64,000 nucleotides of DNA from Pezicula radicicola (taxonomy: Eukaryota > Ascomycota > Leotiomycetes > Helotiales > Dermateaceae): positions 498,817-562,816 of the forward strand of contig PDUO01000020.1 in assembly GCA_003008705.1 (NCBI GenBank), read 5' to 3'. The position numbers and the translations under genes are program-made. A model generated the notes under the pieces. The model had not been told where the DNA came from. It saw only the letters and a list, made by a program, of their open reading frames with translations, and did not search any database. Positions 33,594 through 44,902 of this stretch are shown piece after piece (position 1 is the stretch's first letter; each line of letters begins with the position of its first letter).

Positions 33594-36500
33594 TAAATTC
33601 CATGGACTCACACGTTTATACATGTATAGTTCCGGGGTATGGGTGGCTTGGATGCAACATTTCGGCTTGTCTGGCATAGATAGCGAGCGTTTGGAATATG
33701 AGTTTTTCCTAAGCAGCGGGCATCTTTTGCGTATCCGAGTTAGATAGTAGATGGGTACGTAAGGAATGTATTCAAAACAGATATCGAATTCAAACGCCAG
33801 ATAAGTTTGTGGTGGGATACGTGTTCAGCGGCAGTTGATAACAATTGCGAGAACGAACCAACTCAGCAACGAATAAAAAGGATATGTACCTCTCAAGGAT
33901 CATCCCACAGGTCACTATATCTATTTAATATTACAGATTATATGTTCCAAAGCATATCCCCATTAACAACTAGAGGAAATATGCATACCCTTGTTTCTTC
34001 GAATATAACCTTAAATCCTCGACTAAATTAATTTCTTCTAAACAACGAGAAAAGTTTCGTAGGAGTTAGCTAGGTAGGGATATATTATACATTTTATCTA
34101 CTCTAGGTATAGTCGGAATGTAAGTGCTACAAAGTCAAGTAAATCACGTAACAGTATCAAATTTCATGGAAGATATTCTGGTCTCTATAGATTACTCTTA
34201 GTCGTTACTTTTATTCAGGAAGGCGTTTTTCACTTGGTCATCTTTACTTTGTCTATGTCTATGTTAGCCATTGTGGCCCATTTTGTCACGTGTCGGAGTA
34301 TATCCTCATTCTGGCTATAATTGATTCTTCTTTTTCGCGCCTTTGGCTCAGGCCTCTAGCAACCGGAATGCCTTATTTTGTACGGAAATCAGGCTCCAAT
34401 TGATGCTCAGCTCTTGTATATAGAGGCCTACTGCCTCCCACTCATTTTTCAGAATCAGACAATTCAGACTCTCACTCAAATCACCACTATTGTGCTCGAG
34501 GGTTCACAGTCTATTATGCAACTGATAGTTGTATAATTGTATTTGTACATAAGTGGTATATCACAATATCAATTCAGTGCCTACCCTAGCTACTAACTGC
34601 ATATTAAGACGAAGGAACATTATACATAGGACTAGCTTAAAATACAATCTGATTGAGCAGGCGATTACATGACTAACATAAAAGATATAAAGAGCAAAAT
34701 ATAAAATCGATTATTACACTCCTAACACTACCACTGCTTAATCAAAGACTAAGATACAGGGAAAACAATAATTTAGTAACTCGCATCAAAACTATATAAT
34801 TCAAAACACACTCACAACAAAAACCAGCTACTCAAACCAACCCAGTCACTCAGAACAATATAAACAACTCAAACCTCCTAAACACCCTTTCTGCCCAAGA
34901 CTTAAGACGAAGTCAAAAGGAGAGATTTGGCACCTGGGTCAAGGGTGAGGAGTACTAGAATATATTAGGAATGCACTACAATTTTATAACAACTAGAAAT
35001 AATACAACAAAAGGTTTTTAGTATCTAGCTAGATAAGGCTTATCCACCTCTTTCCTCTATATATGTGTCTTAACTTTAATTAGTCAGCGCTGCGCTATGT
35101 GACAACAACTATTCCAGCCGCCGAGAATGTAGTTTGCCCTACTTTCTTCTAGTCCTGTTTATTCCTGTTTCTTGTATACTTGCAATTATAGTATAAAAAT
35201 ATAACAGTATATTGTAAGATTATATATTATGTTCCTTTTACTTAGTCTTGCTCTGTTCAGCCGGGTCGGCTTTAGAGATCCTTTGGCTTTTTTTTTGGAG
35301 TGNNNNNNNNNNNNNNNNNNNNNNNNNNNNNNNNNNNNNNNNNNNNNNNNNNNNNNNNNNNNNNNNNNNNNNNNNNNNNNNNNNNNNNNNNNNNNNNNNN
35401 NNNNNNNNNNNNNNNNNNNNNNNNNNNNNNNNNNNNNNNNNNNNNNNNNNNNNNNNNNNNNNNNNNNNNNNNNNNNNNNNNNNNNNNCCCCCCCAAAAAC
35501 ATATTGCATTGTAGGAAGTACAAAGATCTTAAAACTTTGATTTTTATAAGTTTCTTTTTCCCATTTCGTTCCTATTATTCTATGAGATGATGCTAAAGGC
35601 ACTTCTGTCAATATTTCTATACAGCCACTATATATTTGTGAGGATTCCGAATTCAATATTGAGGTTTCGAGAAAAAGGCATAAACAAGGAGAAGGAAAGT
35701 GAGATCTATAAATTCGAGAAGGGCATTATAGAAACATGAGTTGGATTGGAAATTGCTTAAAAAGAGCTTAGGACTCTCAAGCTAAAGAAGAAGAGCGGAA
35801 TGGCTCTTTGATTGTGTTTTTACAGTCATCTGCTACAATACCCTAGCAAAACCACCTAAACCCATAGCTGATCTTATAGAGTAAATTCGTCGTTTATCGA
35901 ATGAGGAGAGTATTAACAGGAAGAGTAAATGACAACAAGAGTACCTATAGCAATCAAACATTAGACTCGCCGCAGATATTGAATACACCGAGTAATCCTT
36001 TTGGTTTCCTACACTTCTAATATGTAACACAAAAAGTTACTTATAAAGTTTTAGTTACAGTATAGGGAAATTAAGTAGTAAGCACCAGAAGCTTATACTT
36101 TATCTTGCAACGTCTTTCTTTTACTATGTCTTGTCAGAAGCATTGTCTACCAGGATAAGAAGTAGTCTTAAATAGATAGGTGTAGTCTGTGCATCGTGCT
36201 AAGCCTTACACCAAGGTAGACAACCTATGATAGGGATAGGAGGTTGGTAAGAGTTCTAACCTAAGATAGTGTAATTATGATCGGTTTTTAGTTCTAGACT
36301 TACTTTTGTAAAGACATATATATTGCTACTTGCTCTTCTAGTGCCTTTAAATTTAAATAGCTACTATAAACCCCATGTTTATAGTAAAAAGAGAGTATAT
36401 AAGTGTAAGACTAAATTATCTTATTCTATAAAATAGAGGGAGGTACTATCTTATTCCTCGAATATCCGCTAACGCTTAGGCTAGTAGAACGTGCACCGGG

Positions 36501-39500
36501 GGTCTATCTAACAGACCACTTCTAACTAATACATTTCACGTATTTGCCTCCCAGACTCGTTGAGCGGTAATAGACCTACCCCATCCTTAAAATGGCATTG
36601 AAGTTGAAGAATATATTCTTCGGTAGCCTCTCTACATTGGCTTTAATACAAACGCAAAAAAACCTTTGGATCATAGTACGACTATTACGAGAACTTTTGA
36701 AGATAAAGAGTATAATACCTAAGTATAAGTGCCAAGGATAAGTAAACTGCCTTTCCTCACCCATTCATAGAAACCTTAGCTTTGAAATAAATTCCAGAAA
36801 ATTCATATTATTTCTTCTCAGATATGACAACAACACACATTTATATAAGTGTTCCTCTCAGGAGTCTCAATAAGGCGAAGTAAAACCACTTATGCCCCAT
36901 TCCAAAATGATTTCCATAGAATAAGTATACAACCCTTTAGAATAAACAATGCCACATATTGATAGTCCTTTCTCTGAAGTATCTCTACTATCCTTACCAC
37001 TATGCGTTTCCGTGACTACTTAACGCACTTCTGATATTTGTAACTTGGTTTACGAAGTAGCTAATCTAAATTCTGTTCCCTTTGGCAACTAGGCTGAGCA
37101 ATTAAAATATAAATTTCTCATTCAACTCGTGTGACTTGGTAAGTTACGCTTCAAGGATGCAAAAGAAACCACCGTTGCTCTATTGTTTGTTCTCTCAATA
37201 CAATAGCTGAAACAAACACAGTAAACTTTCGAGACATCTCACAGGATGACTTGAAGGCTTAAATGATCTCAAAAAAGGAAGATATCGAAGACAAGAAGCT
37301 TGTGGTTAATGAAAAGAAGAGACTAGAGCATCGGCGAGAGACGAAACCGCTGCAGGATTGGAGGAATCACCGAAAGGGACCCTATCTATCACGACTGTCG
37401 CAATTCCTTTCGGCCTAAATTGTTGTCACGAAATTACTTCTTGTCATTTTGAGTAGTTGAAAATTTACTTGGACCGGATGAGATGAAACATAAATGCACT
37501 ACTTGTTCCAACAATTACAAGAAGACCGCATATTGTGAGATAATAGAGGTTGTATAAATAGTTCGCCAAATGACACTCCGCGGCTAAGTGGGAAGGAAGG
37601 AGTGTGCCGGTTCAGCACCCCAACTCCTACACTATGCGAATCTAGAATTTCTTCAGCTGGGATTATTTACTAGTGAGACTGGGCGAAAGTTCAAGGCTTC
37701 GACAAGGCTGCAGCAGTGTAAATAATGCTAGATTGGACTCTGATTAGATTGGGATATGCTAAGGGGACACTCTAATGGTTGCTGGGCAACTCGTGCTTTG
37801 ATTGTAACTGACAATTGAAAGGCATTACGTCTGATTCAACAGGATGAATTATTGTATTTATATTAACCCTTGTTGACTTAGGGATAGGGAAGTTTTGATT
37901 TACCTCCGAGCTATTAGCGAGGTCGTCCAAAAGCTTCCCTACCATCCCTGGAATTTTCCTAATAGGTCTAGTGTCTAGCTCTGTATCTAGCAACACACTA
38001 CATCCTATGAAGCATCATGCTTCCTGATGTATTTGAGAGAGTAGTATGCAAATATTGCATATGCTTGCGAAAAGGTCGTCAACACTGCTCTCTAGAGCAT
38101 ATTCTTCAGTACACTTAGCAGAACCAAACAAAACCAAACAGAATCAATAAAATTGTGAGTATAGTAGCTCCATAACTAGAACTGCACATGTGGAAAGAAC
38201 CCGGTGTAAGAGTTTGTTTCAATCCCGTGTATTTTTCTCTGCGTGTAGTTATAGTCTACATTTAATAGACCCTGCACTACCTCTTAGATGAGAGCCACCG
38301 TAGTATGAAGCGTGAACGAAAGCAATTATGTAATGTCACATTCGAAAGCACAAAAGCCAGGCTAATAGTATGGCAAAAACTATAGAGAGAAGATGACTGC
38401 AATGCATCGTCATCCACAAGCTCAGACCAGCAGTATAATCTGCTGATTACAAAGAAAGGCGCTCAACTTAAGCATAACCTGGGATGTAGAGCAGAACCAT
38501 TTGTCTATTTTTGATGGACAAAGCCTCAATCATAGGGCTGAGGGATCGTCATTGATTCAACTTAGTAGACCGTGGATTCGACAGAGTTACAGCCTTGAAT
38601 GCAACATGAGGTTGTAATTTTGGCCCTCTCGAAGTGGCTGAAGGACAATGACAGCACAGCATGGTGCAATGTTGGGTTTGAGGCTCCACGCGTGAAGATT
38701 CCTGTGATGAAAAACAACATAGCCACTTACGGGTAGGACGTGCATGGACCAATTAATGACAGAGTATGGTAAGATCTCTGCTTACTTCAAAGGAGATCTT
38801 GTGGGAATGCATATCCGTGGAGCCGGAGACGGGACTATGGCAGGACGGCAGATCAGCGCTGCAGGGATTGACCAGAAGTTCTTAAATTTTGGATTACCTT
38901 GAGCAGCCTGCAGGAATAATTCATGGCTGGCTTCCATGGCGGAGTAGAAATGGCAACTCCTCGGTTGGTTTATTGCGATATGTTGTGAATGGTCGGATGT
39001 AAATTGTGTGCATACTCGCATGCATCTTCCGCGTTGTTGAACCACATGGCAATCAATCCTCTTGTCAAAAGTAGCATACTTTGCGGGCGGCACCTTAAAA
39101 GTCAGTCAGTAATGATTGGGCATATCCTTAAGAGGCTGAATCCAAAGTGGCATGATCCCAGCGACGATTGTAGCAACCGCAAATGACAAAATATCAGAGG
39201 AGACTGCTGTTGTGTTGTTGTCGCTCTTAAAATCGTTAGCGACATTCCCAAAGCAGATTTCGCTTCCCTTTAGGCGTTCCTCAGGGCTTGTGATAGGCCA
39301 CTACTTGGAGCCACGCCAGCCACAAAAGCCCTAAAACCCAGACGCTCGGCGTCGCCGCAGAATAACGTGCCTCCATTCGACTGCTATGCATTGCTGAATT
39401 TGTGAAGCTGCCATCCATTCGCCGTCCAGCGAGATGTGCTATGGTAATTTGCGATTTTGGAAGGTCAATCTGTATGAGTGAGCATCTGCATTTTCTTCGC

Positions 39501-40292
39501 TGTGAGTTGTCAGCGGTCGGAAGGAGAGCTCCTACGAGGGTTGGCTTAAGCATTGTGAGATTATAGGACCGATATAGGAGTTGGTTGTGTGGTGTTGTAG
39601 CTGCGTATTGTGTTAAGCCCACCGAGAAGTGAGGCCTAACCATAATCATGACTGTCAGTGAGTTGTGGATACACGCCGACGTGAATTTTCTTTCTGGTTA
39701 CTAGTGCCTGCCCGGACGTAGAGTCTGAAATGGCAAGCTCAACGCGTGGCCAAGTGAAGCTATTCAGTAGTGTTGTTGACGACGGCAACTGTTGATAAGC
39801 GATGCACGGGAGCATGTTGCAGCGGCAGTTCTCACCGTGTGCCCGTCTCTATCTGTCCAATACCGAGTACGAGTGCTCATGCAAGCGGTTAACTTGGCGA
39901 AGGCCGAAGTACAAGTATTGCCTTTGCTTAGAGGACAGTACTGTACTGTATGAATAAGAGGTGTCCAAAGTAGGTAAATGGTGAAATACGAGTAGTACCG
40001 ATGATTGAATGGCTCCTTCCGGATCAGCAGGGGACGCTGGCCCGACAGCATGGAAACACAGGGTATTTCAAAGCATCATGGATACATAGAAGAACTGGTT
40101 GAATGTGCACAGAGATGCACAGCCTGGACTCGATAGACTCGCTCTCCCTGGTCATTAAGCCTGGTCTGGCTGAACATGGCGACAGATGCTGTCCACAGGG
40201 GAGTCATGTACTGTAAGAACTGCAGTAAGTAAATTTTACAGTATTCTTTTTTTTTTTGTCTTGCTCAAGGTGGTTGGGCAATACTCCATTAA
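33594..40292. other. AT-rich, gene-poor region
   Basis: About 6.7 kb without a gene I can support. From 33.8 to 38.5 kb the sequence is clearly AT-richer than the flanking genes and has only short open frames, as expected for decayed transposon DNA. From 38.5 to 40.3 kb the composition returns to normal, but no coding region is recognised. It contains the assembly gap. Confidence 0.55.
35303..35487. other. Assembly gap, 185 N
   Basis: A run of 185 unknown bases inside the AT-rich region, flanked by homopolymers (nine T on the left, seven C on the right). The gap size may be an estimate rather than a measured length. Confidence 1.
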
Positions 40293-41533
40293 CGAGCCTA
40301 CCGACAAAAGTCTGTGCAATTAGGCCTCATTTTTACCGAGAACACCACAATAATGGCCACAACTCCACCCCTTCAAACTCACCAACCAGGAGATGAAATC
40401 CCTACAAAAGATAAGGAGGCTATACGCCAATTATATGGCTTTGCAAAGATACCAAAATCAAGGATAATGGCCCGCTATAACCTTGGCAATTTGACGATTA
40501 ATCGGATCCTTGATTACGACGTTCCCGAGCGAGCTCGACCGACAAGAATAGGTCGACCACAGAAACTAAATAATCAACAAGTCCACTAAATCATCGAATT
40601 TTGTAGTCAGGGCTGGGAAAATCGAATCCTTGACTATGTACAACTTCATGATAAACTCGATTTAAGCTGTAGCCCAAAGACTCTTGAACGCCGGCTTAAA
40701 CAATGTGGTTACTTTCGATGTGTCGCATGCCAGAAACCCTACCTTACACAGACTCAAGCAACAAAACGACTACTCTGGGGCCTTAAATATATATTCTGGA
40801 GGAAAGAGAAGGAGTGGAGGAAGGTTCTATGGTCAGATGAAGTTACATTTCAAGTTGGTGGTCGTACAATAAAGCAAAGGGTTACAAGAGATAAAACAGA
40901 GCGATTTTGCGACAACTGTATACAACACCAATTTCATCGAGGCTATACAACACCAGTAAACGCTTGGGGAGCTATTGGATATGGCTATAAGAGTAAATTA
41001 CTCTTCCTTAATGGATCTGGCAAGAAGGGAGCCTTTACATAAGTCGATTACGAGGCACAAGTACTATCACCATATATAGTCTCTATTATCGATGAATTTG
41101 TAATATATATATATACCCTTGGGATGGAGCCTTTATTTATGGAGGATGGGAACTCTGTATATGGCCATAAGTCGATAAACAATTGCTGCGCACAATTCCG
41201 TATAAAGAATGGTATTATATTAATGCCTCACCCTTCTACAAGCCCAGATATGAATCCTATAGAAAAGTACTGGCGTTATATTAAGCAGGCTCTACATAGG
41301 CGAAGAAGACAGCCTACTACAGAAGCTGAAATGAGGCAGGCTATAACAGAGGAATGGGATAGAATTCCACAGGAATGGATTAATAGCCTAATTGATAAGC
41401 AAGAGCATTGGATTCATGTATTAGTAGAGCGTTCTGGCTGGTCTACACCTAATTAAAAATAGAGAGGTCTTTTAATATAGTGCTTTTCGGTAAAAATGAG
41501 GCCTAATTGCACAGACTTTTGTCGGTAGGCTCG
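40293..41533 (+). mobile_element. Tc1/mariner-type DNA transposon, copy 1 (1241 bp)
   Basis: Perfect 47-bp inverted repeats lie at 40293-40339 and 41487-41533. They start CGAGCCTACCGACAAAAGTC and reach into TTTTTACCGA. The element is flanked by TAA on both sides (40290-40292 and 41534-41536). Inside is a single transposase frame, broken by two stops. The element ends about 580 bp upstream of the metacaspase start, in its promoter or leader region. Confidence 0.93.
40353..41456 (+). pseudogene. Tc1-like DDE transposase, two in-frame stops (copy 1)
   Basis: 1104 nt in one frame (368 codons including the terminal stop), with TAA at codons 79 (40587-40589) and 230 (41040-41042) and no frameshift. 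An N-terminal helix-turn-helix is visible (EAIRQLYGFAKIPKSRIMAR). The first catalytic Asp is in LWSDEVTF and the second in LFMEDGNSVYG. The Glu is in TSPDMNPIEKYW. Exactly 38 residues lie between the second Asp and the Glu, against 34 in canonical Tc1. Both stops could be C-to-T changes of CAA codons, as repeat-induced point mutation would make. That is inference. Confidence 0.9.
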
Positions 41534-42114
41534 TAAGCGAGGCGATCAACCTAGCGCTTGCAGAGCTGTTTGGTCCCCTCGTCTCCCCTCGCTTTCCCTC
41601 CCCTCCCCTCCCCTCTCGTTCCCTCATCGCTGTCCCCTCCTGCACTCGCCGTTCGTCGTCTTGGCTTTCTTCATCGTCAAGCATATTCGCCCTCACTCAA
41701 TTTGATTCTTATCAGCCCATCATCCTCTTTTGGGACGCATTGCCCTAGCACGGCCCTGAGCAAGCTGACCTTCCTTCTTCCCGGTCATTTCGTGCTGTAG
41801 TGAACTAGTTCACCCGCAAAACACTACTACCACCACAACCACCACCACCATCACCACCACCACCACGGTTGACCCACTCCGGTCCTGCTGCCCCACGTTG
41901 CTCTGGGAAATTTGTTCAGAGACACAAGATATAAACCTCCTTGAGATTCCCCTCTCACCATTGTCCCAGGACGACATCAGAACCAGTCAGCTGCACTGTC
42001 ATTGTCTTACGCGAATCAGCATCATCATCCGCAAGCGCCTCTCGGCCTTGAGCCGCCATCCGACAACAATCAATTGAGCACCCTTCTCCCCTTCACAACC
42101 ACTCAATACACAGC
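41534..42114. promoter_or_regulatory. Metacaspase promoter and leader
   Basis: 581 bp between the transposon end and the metacaspase ATG. It contains a C/T-rich run (about 41574-41640) and an ACC/ATC trinucleotide run (about 41823-41868), both typical of fungal promoter or leader sequence. Confidence 0.5.
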
Positions 42115-43964
42115 ATGTCAGGTTACCCAGGCGCAGGATACCAAGGAGGATATGGGGGACCTCCACAGCAGTACCCACCCCAGCCAAACTACTACCCGTA
42201 GGATTCAGGCTCTCGTTCTTTGTTGACACATGCTTACCTACTCGTTGGCAGCCAGCAAGGAAACTACGGACCTCCTCCACCACAGCAAGGTGGCTACGGC
42301 GGCTACAACCAACCTCCTCCTCCGCACCAGTATCAATATTCTCAGGTAAGACTTGCTTCACACGCGAAAGGCCTGTGTGCTAACTCCTCGACTTAGCCTC
42401 CGCCGCAACAGTATGGTGGCTACAACGGCGTGCCACCGAATCAGCCACAATATGGTAGGCCAGGTATGAAGCAGAAACATGGAGATGCAACTCATATGTG
42501 CTGCAACTGACAGTCAATTAGGCATGCCATCCGTCCAATCCAACGCGTACGTTAACGGGAACCCGAACGCTCCTCCACCACCCCCTACGGGCGCTGTACA
42601 ATTCGGTCAAGGTGCTCCACAAGGCTATGCATTCCAATACTCGAATTGCACAGGTCGTCGAAAGGCGCTTTTGATTGGTATCAACTATTTCGGGCAAAGA
42701 GGACAGTTACGGGGGTGCATCAACGATGTGAAGAATATGTCCGCGTATTTACACGAAAACTTTGGATATCAGCGGGATGATATGGTCATACTTACAGATG
42801 ACCAACAAAGCCCAATGAGCCAGCCTACAAAACAAAACATCCTTAGGGCGATGCATTGGCTTGTTAAAGATGCCCGCCCTAACGATTCTCTCTTTTTCCA
42901 CTACTCTGGTAAGCTCTTCTTTCACTTGCTATATCTTCCATGCTGACAAGCATAGGTCACGGAGGTCAAACGAAAGACCTTGACGGAGACGAACCCGATG
43001 GGTATGATGAAGTTATCTACCCCGTTGATTTTCGACAAGTTGGCCATATTGTGGACGATGAGATGCACAGAATCATGGTAGCACCACTACAGGCTGGTGT
43101 GCGATTAACAGCTATCTTTGACTCTTGCCATTCTGGAACTGCTCTCGATCTTCCATACATTTACTCCACACAAGGCGTTCTCAAAGAGCCGAACCTTGCA
43201 AAGGAAGCTGGCCAAGGTCTCCTTGGTGTTATCTCGTCATACAGCCAAGGTGATCTTGGTGGTGTTGCTAGCAACTTGATGGGCTTCTTCAAGAAAGCTA
43301 CGACTGGAGATGATGCGTACAACAAAACCATGGCCACTAAGACATCCCCAGCAGATGTGGTGATGTGGTCTGGCAGCAAAGATGATCAGACATCGTCAGT
43401 ATACCCCAATTTTTCTTTCATAAGGTGTTACCCCTAAGAAAGTTGTAATTACGGGTGGTAAGGTTTTGGGCCGTCTTGTATTAGCGTTGGCGTTTTGCTT
43501 GGAGATACCACTTATTGACCTACGCTGGTGGGAGTACCCCTGGCAATATGTAAATAGTTTTTTTTTAAAGCCTTGAACCCATGTCCTTGCCCCAGTACGG
43601 CTGCGGCAGGGGTTCAGGGCGACGAGTCACGTTGGGTCAACCTGTCGACGCCCCTTATGACATATCACATATGGTTCACTATATTCTTGGCATTATACTA
43701 ACCATCACTACAGGGCCGATGCAAATATCGCTTCGAAGGCTACCGGTGCTATGTCATGGGCTTTCATCACAGCGATGAAGAAGAACCCGCAACAAAGCTA
43801 CGTTCAACTGCTTAACAGCATTCGAGATGAACTAGCTACCAAGTACACCCAAAAGCCCCAACTAAGCTGTAGTCACCCATTGAGTAAGCCATTCTTTCAC
43901 TACTGACTGCTCATGTGTTTATTAACAATCATTTATAGATACTAATCTCCTTTTCGTCATGTAA
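42115..43964 (+). CDS. Metacaspase (caspase-like Cys protease, type I)
   Basis: Seven exons (42115-42197, 42252-42345, 42397-42463, 42522-42908, 42956-43394, 43714-43883, 43939-43964) give 421 residues. Residues 1-105 are a Gly/Tyr/Gln/Pro-rich prodomain (repeated [16 protein letters not shown]). The C14 peptidase domain follows from [14 protein letters not shown] near 127. The catalytic dyad is His212 in HYSGHGGQ and Cys268 in DSCHSGT, and an acidic Ca-binding loop reads [12 protein letters not shown]. Type I metacaspases cleave after Arg/Lys and act in protein-aggregate clearance and stress-linked cell death in fungi. No LSD1 zinc finger is visible in the prodomain, as expected for fungal enzymes. 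Intron 5 (43395-43713) is 319 nt, against 46-58 nt for the others. The last exon has only 26 nt. Confidence 0.95.
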
Positions 43965-44902
43965 ATCATCACTGGGGTCTCGGGCGTAAGTTATGCATAA
44001 GGGAAAATATTATTATTGCTTTTGTAGATAGGCAGTGGGAGGCACGCCATCTTAGATACGGGTTATGAGGTTAGGAAGGGATAATGAATTTCCACGTTGA
44101 TGCATGTATGGTATTTGGTGAATTCATTGTGTGAACTTATGAACTGTGCTGTAGAGTGAGAGGTCAAGCAAGTGAGCGAGTGAGGGAAAAGGTCCTTGGC
44201 CTGTGGGTGTAGAATGTTTGATGTTAAATTCCTGTGAGGTACCCGGTTAGGTTAAGTCACTCAAATAGACTGACTACACGACTACTAGTAGCAGGAACAT
44301 CCGAGAAAAAAAAGACTTAACAAGTATATAAATATTATACGATGTTTAATTATAGGGTTTGAGCCACTGGTTCTACCTACAACCATAGGTAGTTCGTGTC
44401 GTGGTTTGATAATCATTCAGGAACGGGCTACTGCCAGCCCCAAGAAATCGTTATAAATGTATCTATGCTTGTTTAGTTTGAATCACAGAAGTATATTATT
44501 TTGTGTTGACTTGGTTCGAACTTTCAGTAGGGCCAAGACCAAGACTAAAGCCAGGAACAGAACGAAGACCTCAAATACCGAAAGTAAGGCAACTGACTAA
44601 TTACCTGAACGCTGGACGCTTTGCTAAGTATAGATTGGTGATAGTGAAGCCAAACAATATATTTCAATTTGAATCTGACAATAATGCACAAACGCCAACC
44701 CAACCCAAAATCCAAACCAATCTCATGCCAATACCCGGCGTCATGAAACCCAAACGTAACGATATTTCTGCAATGCTATTTACAAACTAATCCAAGCCAA
44801 CTCCAACTCCCCGACGACATCCATCCATTCATCCATCCAGGACTGCCAGACAGCACATAAACACATCACGTTAAGTCATTCTCTCTCTCTCTTGATATCG
44901 AA
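43965..44902. other. Convergent intergenic region, metacaspase / ApsB
   Basis: 938 bp between two genes that end towards each other. Apart from a short CT repeat near 44880-44892 I see nothing structured and no gene I can support. Confidence 0.4.

Noticed and set aside
34284..34563. Possible solo LTR (starts TGTCACGTG, TATA-like run near 34414, ends near TATATCACA)
   Set aside because: No second copy in the window, no matching target duplication and no primer-binding site that I can confirm.
42002..42226. Possible upstream frame overlapping the metacaspase start
   Set aside because: It begins with TTG rather than ATG, so it is not a credible upstream ORF.
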